Shown piece by piece: positions 22,693 through 30,559 of a stretch of DNA of 30,859 bases. Under the pieces are notes generated by a model that did no database searches, was not told the DNA's origin, and was given only the letters and a program-made list of their open reading frames with translations. The number at the start of each line of letters is the position of its first letter. Within the stretch, counting starts at the first letter, position 1. A program made the position numbers and the translations under genes. This DNA is from Myxococcales bacterium (GTDB taxonomy: Bacteria > Myxococcota_A > Bradymonadia > UBA4248), in assembly GCA_004554395.1 (NCBI GenBank), contig SFMP01000098.1, positions 1 to 30,859 of the forward strand. Direction: 5' to 3'.

Positions 22693-24357
22693 ATGAATAA
22701 AATCCCCATCATCGCCGTGGCCCTTTGCCTCGACATTGCCCCAGCATTTGCCCAACACATCGAATTGACGGCAACCGATAGCCATGCCATGTTGTATTCG
22801 AATAATCTCGAATTTTCTTCGAAGAATATTCCAATCGTTCGCATGCGCATCACCGATGGCATAGATGTTTTGAATTTCACGCCAGAAACAGCCTTCGACG
22901 TCTTGCCAACTGGGCGCGGCGGCGCAAAGATGCACTTGCCCGGAAATCGCCAATATACAGTTCAAATTCGCGATGCCAAATGCGGAGCCTACCAATATGG
23001 GGCGATATTGGCGCGAGCCGAGGTGCCGACGACGTTTCCCGAGGCCGAAGCCTATTGCGCAGAGCACAAAATCGACACCGAAGTCGTTTCGATTGGGGCG
23101 ACGTTTGCCATTCGGGGCACGGTCTTTGGCAATCGCGAAAACTTGTTGCTCACGAGGCGCAGCGAGTCGATCGATGAGGTGCGCCAAGCGCAAAAAACAG
23201 TCCGATTGCCCGAAGAGTTGCGCATTGGGCGCACCGACGATGTGCCCGAGATTTATGCCGAAGTTTTGAATTATCCATCGGGTATGGTCGAAATCGTCGA
23301 AGATAAATTGGATATCAAGGTAACAAACCGAAATTTATTGTGGTTCGATTTTGGCGATGCGGCAGTCGTCTTGCACGATATCGAGCGCGACGATGGCAAA
23401 CGCGGCGATTTGCGCTTGAGCGGTCAAATCGTCGTCACTCCGGGCCCCGATGGAAAACTGGCAGTCGTGCAGTCGGCCGACGTCGAAACGCTATTGCGCG
23501 GCATTTTGCCAGCCGAAATCTACGCGAGTGCGCCAGCCGCGGCGCTCGAAGCACAAGCCATCGCGGCTCGCACGACGCTTTTGTCGCAATCTGGCGCGCG
23601 CCACACGTCGGATCCCTATCATTTGTGCAATCGCCAACATTGCCAAGTCTATCGCGGGCTTTCGGGGGCCGATCGGCGCACCGATGCCGCTATCGAAAAG
23701 ACGCGCGGGCGCGTCATGGCAAGCGGTTCGCAATTGGTGCAAAGCTATTATAGTGCGCATTGCGGCGGAATTTCGGCGGGAAGGCGAGAAACTTGGGGGC
23801 TCATCGAAAAAGATTACTTGCCGACGCAAACCGATACGATCCCCGAAATGCAGGTGCATTTTGCAAACGAAGACGCGTTTAGGAAATGGCTTGACGCACC
23901 GAGTCGCGCCTATTGTTCGGGGGCTCCGGAAGGGCAAGTCGATTTTTCGTCTGTCAAACATGCGCGATGGGAATCGACGATGACGCGTAGCGAACTCGAT
24001 GCAGCGCTCAAAAAGGCGGGCGCCGCGATTGGAACGGTGCACGACGTCGAAGTCGTGGGGCGCGGCGCCAGCTATCGAGCTGTAAAATTGCGCGTGACGG
24101 GGACGAAGGGCACATTCGAAGTCGCGCGCGAGCTCCCGATTCGGCGGTTTTTGGGAGGGCTCAAAAGCGCACTATTTGCGATCGACGTCGAAAAAAAAGG
24201 CGCGACGGTCGAAAAGTTGACGATTCGAGGTGCCGGCTTCGGGCATGGCGTTGGGCTTTGCCAGACGGGAGCCATCGGCATGGCTCAACGCGGCAAATCG
24301 AGCGACGATATTTTGATGCACTATTTCCCGAATGCAAAGATCATTCGAGTGTATTAG
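22693..24357 (+). CDS. exported SpoIID/LytB-domain protein
   Basis: A 554-residue protein with a signal peptide (…APAFAQH). Residues about 20-250 are of unknown fold. From about 255 the SpoIID/LytB domain is clear: LLRGILPAEIYASAPAAALE, AQAIAARTTLLS, then NRQHCQVYRG, and the closing GAGFGHGVGLCQTGAIGMAQ followed by ILMHYFP. SpoIID-type proteins of sporulators are lytic transglycosylases acting on peptidoglycan stripped of stem peptides; in Gram-negative bacteria the domain occurs in periplasmic proteins of largely unknown role. Start at 22693 is chosen for the signal peptide, although no good ribosome binding site precedes it; a longer frame from 22483 would run through the terminator. Convergent with the next gene. 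Confidence 0.85.
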   Translation: MNKIPIIAVALCLDIAPAFAQHIELTATDSHAMLYSNNLEFSSKNIPIVRMRITDGIDVLNFTPETAFDVLPTGRGGAKMHLPGNRQYTVQIRDAKCGAYQYGAILARAEVPTTFPEAEAYCAEHKIDTEVVSIGATFAIRGTVFGNRENLLLTRRSESIDEVRQAQKTVRLPEELRIGRTDDVPEIYAEVLNYPSGMVEIVEDKLDIKVTNRNLLWFDFGDAAVVLHDIERDDGKRGDLRLSGQIVVTPGPDGKLAVVQSADVETLLRGILPAEIYASAPAAALEAQAIAARTTLLSQSGARHTSDPYHLCNRQHCQVYRGLSGADRRTDAAIEKTRGRVMASGSQLVQSYYSAHCGGISAGRRETWGLIEKDYLPTQTDTIPEMQVHFANEDAFRKWLDAPSRAYCSGAPEGQVDFSSVKHARWESTMTRSELDAALKKAGAAIGTVHDVEVVGRGASYRAVKLRVTGTKGTFEVARELPIRRFLGGLKSALFAIDVEKKGATVEKLTIRGAGFGHGVGLCQTGAIGMAQRGKSSDDILMHYFPNAKIIRVY

Positions 24358-24522
24358 CCCCAAACCCGCCTGACCTCCCCTAGCCCCCTCTCCATGAATG
24401 GACGGTCCGTTTACCTCTCGGCGATGGGGCGGGGCTACTCGCGGGAACCGCTAACGGGGTTTGTATGGTAAGCCCAGAAAGGGCGATCAGAGTATAGCGA
24501 CAAATGGGGGACAATAAAAAAA

Positions 24523-24633
24523 GCGCGGCGTATGCGCGGAGCGGAGCGAGCACATAGCCGCGCAAAGTGCGCGTATTGCGCAGCGCGCAATAGCGCACTG
24601 CGTAGGCGTATTGCCCCGTAGAGGGCAATAGCC
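24523..24633. repeat. three consecutive bulged-G hairpins between convergent genes
   Basis: Three hairpins stand in a row: 24523-24563 (outer GCGCGGC/GCCGCGC, then TATG/CATA), 24567-24598 (outer GTGCGC/GCGCAC, then TATTGCGC/GCGCAATA) and 24605-24633 (outer GGC/GCC, then TATTGCCC/GGGCAATA). In each, an unpaired G follows the left outer stem (24530, 24573, 24608). The block fills the gap between two convergent genes. The remaining gap, 24358-24522, is GC-rich without a gene. It may act as a bidirectional terminator, although T-runs are absent. Confidence 0.8.
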
Positions 24634-24640
24634 GGAGCGA

Positions 24641-26191
24641 CTAATAGAGCATGTATCCGAGGCCGATGAGTATTTCGTGGTACATGTCTTTGGATTCCGC
24701 GCCGACGGGTTCGGCTTTTTCGGCGCCGATGGTGCCGTTGCCGGCGAAGTTCGTCTTCATGAGTGTGAAGTCGTAGCCGACGCGGGCGTAGATGCCGCGC
24801 CAGATGTCGTAGATGAAGTTGATGCCGGCGGAGATGCCCCAGCTCGAATCGATGGAGTTGCCCCATTTGGTCGTTTTTTGGGCGTCGCCTTGGCCGAAGT
24901 TGCCGTAGACGTCGAAATGGGCGGCGGCGCGGAGGTTTTTGAGCCCGAGTGGGGCGGAGAAGCGGAGGCCGAAATCGATGCCCGAGTAGCGGTGGCCGTT
25001 GTAGAGGCTGTTCTTTTGGATGTCGAAATTGGCGTATTGGTAGCCTAGGATGATGTCGAGCGCCATGCCGTCGGGGTCGAGGCGGTTTGTTTTCTTTTGG
25101 AAGAGGAGTTTGTAGATGATGCCTGCGCGGATGCGGACGAAAGACGTTTCGCAGACGAAAGCGGCGCGGCCGTCGGACGATGCTTTGCCGACTTGTGAGC
25201 ATTCGACGTCGCTGCTGGCGTTGACGATTTCGAATTTGCTGTCGAGGAAGCCGAAGCCGGCGTTGAAGATGATGCCGAGGCCTTGGAGGTAGTCGACGTC
25301 GAGCCCGATGGGGAAGGGATAGAATTCGACGTCGAACGAGTAGAGGGCGAATGTTTCGGCGGTGTAGCTGATGGGCGTGCCTTTTTTGGCGGTCGAGCTG
25401 AGTTTGCGAATCGTGGGGGCGACGTTGAAACCGACCAAGAAGATGGGGCGCCCGGTGCCGCCGCCGAGTTTGCCGATGTAGTCGGGCTCGTAGACTTTGG
25501 CGTGGAGGTTGACATCGTAGCGGAATGTCTTTTCGAGCGAGATGAGCTGCGTGGCAGGTTCGTGCTCGGGGTAGGTGATGACCCATTGTTCCGAGGCTCC
25601 GGGGACTTCGGTCGTCGTGTATTCAAATGGCGTGGTGCCGATGGCGACGCCATCGCGCATGACCGAGGCGCCCGACGGGGTCGAAAACACCGAAATCGTG
25701 ATTTCTTGGTTGTATTCGATGGGGACGATGTCGGCACAAACTTGCGAAACGGCGTTGGCAATGGCCTTGGCATCGGCCGTCGAAACGACGTTTTTCTTTT
25801 TGAGGCGGCGTTCGAGTTCGGCGATTTGCTCGCCCGTATAGGCGTTGTAGACGTTGATGACGACGGATTTTTGTTGATTGACGACGCGCACGACGGCATC
25901 GTGGCGCGCATATCGGTTGACTTTCGCGATATCGCTGGAGTTGCGCCAATATCCATCGCCGAGTTGGGCTTGCGCAGCGGCGTTGATCATTTCTTCTTGC
26001 GAAAAGACGATGTGCCCTTTGTCGCTAATCGCCTTGCGGATGGCTTTCGTCATCGAGTGATTCGATCGGTCTTTTTCGACATTGGGAACGTCGATGAGCC
26101 GCGCAACGTCTTCTTGCGCCATGACAAGGGCTGGCATGAGGCATAAAAAGACGAGGAAAATGGCATGTGCCAACTGTTTTAAGCAGAGCAT
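24641..26191 (-). CDS. exported PEGA-domain outer-membrane protein
   Basis: A 516-residue protein with a signal peptide ending ALVMAQE. Residues about 30-160 look like a periplasmic domain (RAISDKGH, MINAAAQAQLGDG, VVRVVNQQKSVVINVYNAYTGE). Residues about 165-235 form a PEGA-type beta domain (ITISVFSTPSGASVMRDG, PFEYTTTEVPG). From about 245 to the end the chain is rich in Gly and aromatics with alternating strands and ends in YHEILIGLGYMLY, a typical terminal barrel strand. It is therefore probably an outer-membrane barrel with a periplasmic extension. Function unknown. GGAGG lies 6 nt before ATG 26191, and a good promoter is seen just upstream. Confidence 0.8.
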   Translation of the reverse strand: MLCLKQLAHAIFLVFLCLMPALVMAQEDVARLIDVPNVEKDRSNHSMTKAIRKAISDKGHIVFSQEEMINAAAQAQLGDGYWRNSSDIAKVNRYARHDAVVRVVNQQKSVVINVYNAYTGEQIAELERRLKKKNVVSTADAKAIANAVSQVCADIVPIEYNQEITISVFSTPSGASVMRDGVAIGTTPFEYTTTEVPGASEQWVITYPEHEPATQLISLEKTFRYDVNLHAKVYEPDYIGKLGGGTGRPIFLVGFNVAPTIRKLSSTAKKGTPISYTAETFALYSFDVEFYPFPIGLDVDYLQGLGIIFNAGFGFLDSKFEIVNASSDVECSQVGKASSDGRAAFVCETSFVRIRAGIIYKLLFQKKTNRLDPDGMALDIILGYQYANFDIQKNSLYNGHRYSGIDFGLRFSAPLGLKNLRAAAHFDVYGNFGQGDAQKTTKWGNSIDSSWGISAGINFIYDIWRGIYARVGYDFTLMKTNFAGNGTIGAEKAEPVGAESKDMYHEILIGLGYMLY

Positions 26192-26227
26192 AAATCCTCC
26201 AGAACTAGGGTGAATTCCCGATCTTGC

Positions 26228-26256
26228 ATTATCTTACAAAGCTCGCGCGTCGTCAA
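26228..26256 (-). promoter_or_regulatory. sigma-70 promoter of the PEGA/barrel gene
   Basis: On the minus strand, TTGACG (26251-26256), a 17-bp spacer and GATAAT (26228-26233) each match five of six consensus bases. Transcription would begin near 26221, 30 nt before the ATG. Confidence 0.7.
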
Positions 26257-26345
26257 CGTGACAAACGCGAAGAATTGAATACGTCTCGATATTTTGCACA
26301 AAGCGACAATTTGTATACTTTGAATTGAATTTATCGGCCGATTAT

Positions 26346-26457
26346 GTCGCAAAACTGCCTACTATCGCCCCCAATACGCTTCTCATTGCTTTTTCGTTTC
26401 GTGGGGCGAATGCCGCGAAACAGCCCAATATCGCCCCCTATCGGCTTACCATTGCAT
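26346..26457. repeat. 66-bp imperfect direct repeat overlapping a gene end
   Basis: Bases from about 26346 and from about 26412 align at a 66-bp offset over some 46 bp with roughly 78% identity, sharing TATCGCCCCC and CATTGC. The right copy runs into the stop codon of the phosphotransferase-like gene; the left copy is wholly intergenic and does not keep the reading frame. Together with the unique part (26257-26345) it fills the 254-bp gap before the PEGA/barrel gene. Confidence 0.55.
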
Positions 26458-27678
26458 CAATTCGCGAAAGTGGATCTTTAGGCCGTTTGGCATTCTGACG
26501 ATTCCTTGGCGCGATGACGATTCGAGGAGCCAAATCCATTCTTCGAAAAACCATATAGATCGCGCAGCATCGAAATCGATAGACGATGGGAGTCGATCGC
26601 GCATCGGCGCTGGATCGGTGAGGCGTTTGGTCAAATGGCGTGGCGATCGGGTCTTGTAGGCAAATGTCATGTCGTCGTATAGCGTCGATCGCATGGCGAC
26701 GTCTTCCCAATCGATAAACACGAAGGGCGATTTTGCGTCGATCGATTCGGCATGATTTGCATTCGATGCAAAAATCGATTTTATCTTCGAATATAATGCG
26801 TTTTTAGCGCCGAGATTTTGAATATCGACGAGTATATTGCCCGGTTGGAAATCGCCGTGCGACATGGCCATGGGGATTTCGTGGCATCGATTTATCGATT
26901 TTTTTGCGTCGGGCAAATGGCGATCGAGAAGCGCGAAACTGGCGCCTTTGAACGCGTCGGCGAAAGCATCTTTGGCGCGATCGAGTTGTTGCGTTTTGAT
27001 GGCGATGTATTCGCTGGGCGAAAGCGCGTGGGCGTCGATGGCGTGCAGGCAGTCGAGTGCGCGATAGATATGGGGCATGAGCGCATCTTGGACGCGACTT
27101 GGCATGCGGTTGAGCGGCACGGCGTATTGGAGATCTTCCGAAAAGGCGTGATCGCTCGGCTGCCCCTGGCAAATGGGAGCAATCCAAGGGTATATGCTTG
27201 CATATTTTTCACGAAAATCGATTTCGCGATCGATGCCTTCGGTCGAGAAGTTGGCCTTTGGAAAGACGTAGACGCGGCGACGCGCAAAGTCGAAATACCG
27301 AAATCGATGATTTCCGGGGAGCCAATAGCTGTCGTTGGGGTGAGGCGTGGGGCACGTATCGAACGCGGGCTCGAGTGCCTTTTGGAATATTGTCGATCGA
27401 GTTAATGCGACGACCGCGGGCATTTGCACGAGTTTTCGCAACAAATTTGGCGTTCTACAGAAGTTTGTGCAAAGAAACGATCTAACTTGCGAAGATAATT
27501 CATGGGTCGAATACGTGCCGAAGACGGGGTGTTCGAACCACGAAATGGCATCGTTTGATGAAACGGAATCGGCACCATCGTTCCAGCCCATGCGATTGCC
27601 GATGTCGATGGCATTTTGCACGGTAGCGATGAGATGGCGATCGTAATCTTCGCGCACTTTGAGTTCGGCAATTTTCAA
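26446..27678 (-). CDS. aminoglycoside phosphotransferase-fold kinase-like protein
   Basis: About 410 residues. The C-terminal half has the APH/choline-kinase signature: SHGDFQPGNILV (catalytic loop HGDxxxxN) and FVFIDWEDV (metal-binding Asp). Such proteins phosphorylate small molecules, for example choline, sugars or antibiotics; the substrate here is unknown and resistance should not be assumed. The N-terminal 150 residues are unassigned. Start is uncertain. The frame is open to an ATG at 27810, but that lies inside greA and across its hairpin, so the TTG at 27678, just past the greA end and after GAAGAG, is preferred. It follows greA in the same direction, 58 nt after its stop. Confidence 0.75.
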   Translation of the reverse strand: MKIAELKVREDYDRHLIATVQNAIDIGNRMGWNDGADSVSSNDAISWFEHPVFGTYSTHELSSQVRSFLCTNFCRTPNLLRKLVQMPAVVALTRSTIFQKALEPAFDTCPTPHPNDSYWLPGNHRFRYFDFARRRVYVFPKANFSTEGIDREIDFREKYASIYPWIAPICQGQPSDHAFSEDLQYAVPLNRMPSRVQDALMPHIYRALDCLHAIDAHALSPSEYIAIKTQQLDRAKDAFADAFKGASFALLDRHLPDAKKSINRCHEIPMAMSHGDFQPGNILVDIQNLGAKNALYSKIKSIFASNANHAESIDAKSPFVFIDWEDVAMRSTLYDDMTFAYKTRSPRHLTKRLTDPAPMRDRLPSSIDFDAARSIWFFEEWIWLLESSSRQGIVRMPNGLKIHFRELMQW

Positions 27679-27695
27679 CTTTTTTCTCTTCGATT

Positions 27696-27718
27696 GCCCG
27701 ATCCGAGGTGGATCGGGC
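27696..27718 (-). other. perfect hairpin after greA
   Basis: GCCCGATCC (27696-27704) pairs with GGATCGGGC (27710-27718) over a 5-nt loop, 18 nt past the greA stop. No T-run follows on either strand, so it may be a processing or weak pause site between greA and the next gene. Confidence 0.55.
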
Positions 27719-27736
27719 GAGAGTAGGCGATGCGTT

Positions 27737-28237
27737 TTAGAACGTCCAAGTATCGGTGCTGAGGAATTTGACGTCGAGTATTTCGAGATTTCGCTTTCCC
27801 TTTGGTGCATTGAGGACGGCTTCGTCGCCGATTCGTTTTCCGATGAGCGCGCGCGCGATGGGGCTCGTTATCGAAACTCTGCCGTTTTTGCTGTCGGATT
27901 CGTTTTCGCCAACGATGGTGTAGGTGATTTCTTCGTCGGTATCGACGTCGAGCAATTGGACGGTGGCGCCGAAGACGACGCGATCGCCCGATAGCGTGGC
28001 GGGATCGATGATATCGGCGGTGGCGATGAGAGCTTCGACTTCTTTTTCGCGTCCGTAGATAAAGCCTTGCTGTTCTTTGGCATAGGTATATTCGGCGTTT
28101 TCGCTCAAGTCGCCATGAGCGCGAGCCTCTTCGATCGCTTTGACATTGGCGGGTTTGTCGATTTCACGGATTTTTTTGAGCTCAGCTTTGAGTTGTTGAT
28201 AACCATAGGGGGTCATAGGATGGCGTTCAACTGACAT
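27737..28237 (-). CDS. greA: transcription elongation factor GreA
   Basis: A 166-residue protein, close to the usual 158, with a slightly longer N-terminus. GreA enters the RNA polymerase secondary channel and stimulates cleavage of backtracked RNA. It has the N-terminal coiled coil with the acidic tip (EARAHGDLSENAEYTYAK) and the C-terminal FKBP-like domain with SPIARALIGKRIGDEA. AAGGAGA is 6 nt from ATG 28237. A promoter and a terminator-like hairpin lie upstream within the leader, as described separately. Confidence 0.96.
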   Translation of the reverse strand: MSVERHPMTPYGYQQLKAELKKIREIDKPANVKAIEEARAHGDLSENAEYTYAKEQQGFIYGREKEVEALIATADIIDPATLSGDRVVFGATVQLLDVDTDEEITYTIVGENESDSKNGRVSITSPIARALIGKRIGDEAVLNAPKGKRNLEILDVKFLSTDTWTF

Positions 28238-28276
28238 GATTCTCCTTTCGATTTGAGATCATCGAAAAAGTAAACG

Positions 28277-28307
28277 AAAACCGCCGAAACACTGTCGTGC
28301 TCGGCGG
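28277..28307 (-). terminator. intrinsic terminator upstream of greA (attenuator candidate)
   Basis: On the minus strand, CCGCCGA (28301-28307) pairs with TCGGCGG (28281-28287) over a 13-nt loop, followed by TTTTCGTTTACTTTTT. It ends the upstream lipoprotein transcript, and because it also lies downstream of the greA promoter candidate it may terminate most greA leader transcripts. Confidence 0.75.
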
Positions 28308-28330
28308 CTCAAAAGTCGCAAGTGCCTGAA

Positions 28331-28359
28331 ATTATACGGCAATGCTGCCGACAATACAA
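28331..28359 (-). promoter_or_regulatory. probable greA promoter
   Basis: On the minus strand, a perfect TATAAT (28331-28336) is preceded at 17 bp by TTGTAT (28354-28359, three of six). Expected start near 28324, about 87 nt before the greA ATG, with the terminator hairpin in between. Confidence 0.55.
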
Positions 28360-28375
28360 GAATAAAACGCGGTTG

Positions 28376-29551
28376 CTATAGCTTCATACACGCTTTGGCG
28401 TCTTCTTCGCCATTGCAACTGGGGCACTGAGCGGCGAGGAATTCGCCGACCGAGGAATCGCCATCACCGGCAAAAGCACAGTAGCCGATCGCCTTGCCTT
28501 CGTTGATGCAAAACGGCATGACTTGGGTGGCAGTATCGCACGTGGCGGCTTTGGTATAGGTGACTTTGAGGGGGTTTTGTGGGTCGATGGCACAATCGCC
28601 AGCGGGTTTGACGCGAACTTTTTGATCGGTGTCGCAGATGAGTGCGTAGTATTTATCGATGCATTTTTCTTGGTATTTCGAAGCATTACAAGGATCGCCA
28701 TAAGTGCCGCCTTGGGTGAGTGCATCGGGGTCGGCGACGCGATCGCACGTAATGGTGCCATTTTTATCGACACTGCACGATTGATTGGCACATTGCCAAG
28801 TCGTGTATTTGCCCTTTTGGCAAAGCTCAACGCTCGATTTATCGGCCGAACATTTGGGCACGACTTCGCTATCTTTGCATTCTTTTTCTTCGGGCGGCTT
28901 GGGGGCTTTTTTGGGGCAATCGACGATGCCATCTTCGCCATCTTTGCACGGAGCTTTGCAAGTATAGCGCTTAATCTGATTGCCATGGCAGACGATGGCG
29001 TTGTTTCCGTCGGCAGTACATTTGCCATAGCCATCGGGATCGGAGCAAGCGGCATCGATCTCGAATTCTCTCATGCATCCGCCGCCTTCGCAGATTTCGC
29101 CATCGGCACAAAGCGCATCGACGAACTTGTTATTTTCACATTTTTTGATTTTTTTCGGATCGTTTTCGTCGCAAACGGCGACCGTACATTCGGCGTTGGG
29201 ATCGACAGGTTTGCAAGCGTTATCGGTGCACGTTTTGCCGTCGCCACACGGGGTTTCGGTCAGTGTGCCGTTTGTACATTTATAGAGCGTGTTGGCGTCT
29301 TTGCACGTATCGGTAGTGCATTTATCGCTGGAATCGACGGGTTTACAAGCGTTATCGGTGCACGTTTTGCCGTCGCCACATTTGACCTCGGTCGTTTGGC
29401 CATCTTTGCACTGCAATAGCACCGAGCTATCTTTGCATTTATCGGCGGTGCACTGTTTTTGTGGCGTATCGGTATCGTTAGAATCGGAATCGTCGCATCC
29501 GACCATCGACAAAGCAAAAGCAACGGCAAAACACGTCAACCATTTGTTCAT
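28376..29551 (-). CDS. cysteine-rich repeat lipoprotein
   Basis: A 391-residue lipoprotein: MNKWLTCFAVAFALSMVGC with lipobox Cys19, then an acidic linker. The body has repeated cysteine modules of another type than those at 7808-10053: C-x4-C-x8-C-x9-C-x5-C-x4-C, with CGDGKTCTDNACKPVD occurring twice (about residues 57-72 and 99-114). A third, divergent copy and several looser cysteine clusters follow. The modules are probably disulphide-stabilised and surface-exposed; the ligand is unknown. ATG 29551 has GAGGAG at 8-nt spacing; an upstream frame to 29632 is open but would bury the signal peptide. Transcription ends at the hairpin before greA. Confidence 0.85.
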   Translation of the reverse strand: MNKWLTCFAVAFALSMVGCDDSDSNDTDTPQKQCTADKCKDSSVLLQCKDGQTTEVKCGDGKTCTDNACKPVDSSDKCTTDTCKDANTLYKCTNGTLTETPCGDGKTCTDNACKPVDPNAECTVAVCDENDPKKIKKCENNKFVDALCADGEICEGGGCMREFEIDAACSDPDGYGKCTADGNNAIVCHGNQIKRYTCKAPCKDGEDGIVDCPKKAPKPPEEKECKDSEVVPKCSADKSSVELCQKGKYTTWQCANQSCSVDKNGTITCDRVADPDALTQGGTYGDPCNASKYQEKCIDKYYALICDTDQKVRVKPAGDCAIDPQNPLKVTYTKAATCDTATQVMPFCINEGKAIGYCAFAGDGDSSVGEFLAAQCPSCNGEEDAKACMKL

Positions 29552-29647
29552 TTTGAAATCTCCTCGAATGAAGTCTTTGCCTCGTTTCGTGGCGACAAAC
29601 GATGCACCACGACAAACAAGAGCCAATCCCAAGTGTCGCTATATCAC

Positions 29648-29727
29648 CGAATAATCTCCGACACCTACGAATAATCATCGATACACGCGAATTATTATCG
29701 ATACTCGTGAATCATATTCGATAGGTG
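29648..29727. repeat. four 20-bp direct repeats upstream of a lipoprotein gene
   Basis: Four abutting 20-mers start at 29648, 29668, 29688 and 29708, with consensus CGAATAATNATCGATACNCG. The middle two match best, and each holds the near-palindrome TATCGATA or ATCGAT. They are 97-176 nt upstream of the cysteine-rich lipoprotein start and 16 nt past the preceding membrane-protein gene. The two-turn periodicity would place bound proteins on one face of the helix. An operator array is inferred. Confidence 0.85.
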
Positions 29728-29743
29728 CGAAGAATTGGCGTCG

Positions 29744-30559
29744 CTATGTCTTTGGCTGAGCTTTTTGAACGCTGGGATTGGCGGCTTTGGAGTCGCTGGG
29801 ATTGGCAGCTTTTTGAACGCTGGGATTGGCGGCTTTGGGGGCGATGACTTGCGTAGGTGCCGTTTTGCGTTTGACTTTGAGCGTGCGATGACCGCGCCCC
29901 AAAAAGACGACGTGAAGGATCATCAACAGCGGAACGAAAGAGTAGAGTGCGGTGGCGACGATGAGAAGGAATTTGCGTTGCTGCGCGAGCTGTGGATTGA
30001 AGATGATATCGAGGAAAGCCCAATCGACGAGCGCCATGAATATGCACAAACCGATGACTTGGATGACGCTAAGCGCAATGCGCTGGGTGCGATACGATGA
30101 ATCGTAGAGCACGACTTGGATAAACGACACCGCGGCGACGACGAGGACAGCTAAGAGATAATTGCGCGAATAGACGGCGAAATGGATAAACGAAGCGCAC
30201 AGGGCGATGATAATTGCCAGAGTTTCGAGCAAGCTACAAAGCGTAATCGACATGCGCCCGGGGACGGTGATGTGATCGGTTTGTAGCTCGATGCCCTTTT
30301 GGTGTTTGAGTTCGAACTCGAGAATCGACATTTGGACGTCGTAGAGTTTTCGCTCTTTATCGTCGAGTTTTTTCGGGTCGAGTTTGCCGTGAACGATATC
30401 GTATTCATCGACGATGGTAGCGCCGTCGACGTCGTCTTCTCTTTGCTTCGGATTGGGATCGTTGGCGACGATATGGCTCAAGTTTTCGTCTTTGCCCGCG
30501 CCATCGTCTCGTTTTTGCGCCGAGATATCGCTTTTCGGTGCATTTGTCGCATCAATCAT
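29744..30559 (-). CDS. four-helix inner-membrane protein with repeat tail
   Basis: About 271 residues. An acidic soluble N-terminal part (about 1-100) is followed by four hydrophobic helices, near 104-130, 134-152, 160-187 and 197-220, with short loops. A C-terminal Ala/Pro/Lys tail contains the 8-residue repeat KAANPSVQ three times (one copy reads KAANPSDS), encoded by 24-bp repeats at about 29756-29836. I do not recognise the family. Start is uncertain: ATG 30559 overlaps the upstream TGA by 8 nt and suggests coupling; ATGs at 30568 and 30622 are also in frame but lie deeper in the preceding gene. Confidence 0.75.
   Translation of the reverse strand: MIDATNAPKSDISAQKRDDGAGKDENLSHIVANDPNPKQREDDVDGATIVDEYDIVHGKLDPKKLDDKERKLYDVQMSILEFELKHQKGIELQTDHITVPGRMSITLCSLLETLAIIIALCASFIHFAVYSRNYLLAVLVVAAVSFIQVVLYDSSYRTQRIALSVIQVIGLCIFMALVDWAFLDIIFNPQLAQQRKFLLIVATALYSFVPLLMILHVVFLGRGHRTLKVKRKTAPTQVIAPKAANPSVQKAANPSDSKAANPSVQKAQPKT

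Noticed and set aside
24380..24628. 82-residue minus-strand ORF in the convergent gap
   Set aside because: It runs through the hairpin repeats and has no ribosome binding site or protein-like features.
24435..25586. Minus-strand 383-residue ORF overlapping the PEGA/barrel gene
   Set aside because: Arg/Pro/His-rich translation typical of a shadow frame in GC-rich codon-biased DNA; the other minus-strand frame has a signal peptide, promoter and ribosome binding site.
26295..26320. TTGCAC…TATACT as a plus-strand promoter
   Set aside because: The spacer is only about 14 bp and there is no plus-strand gene downstream.
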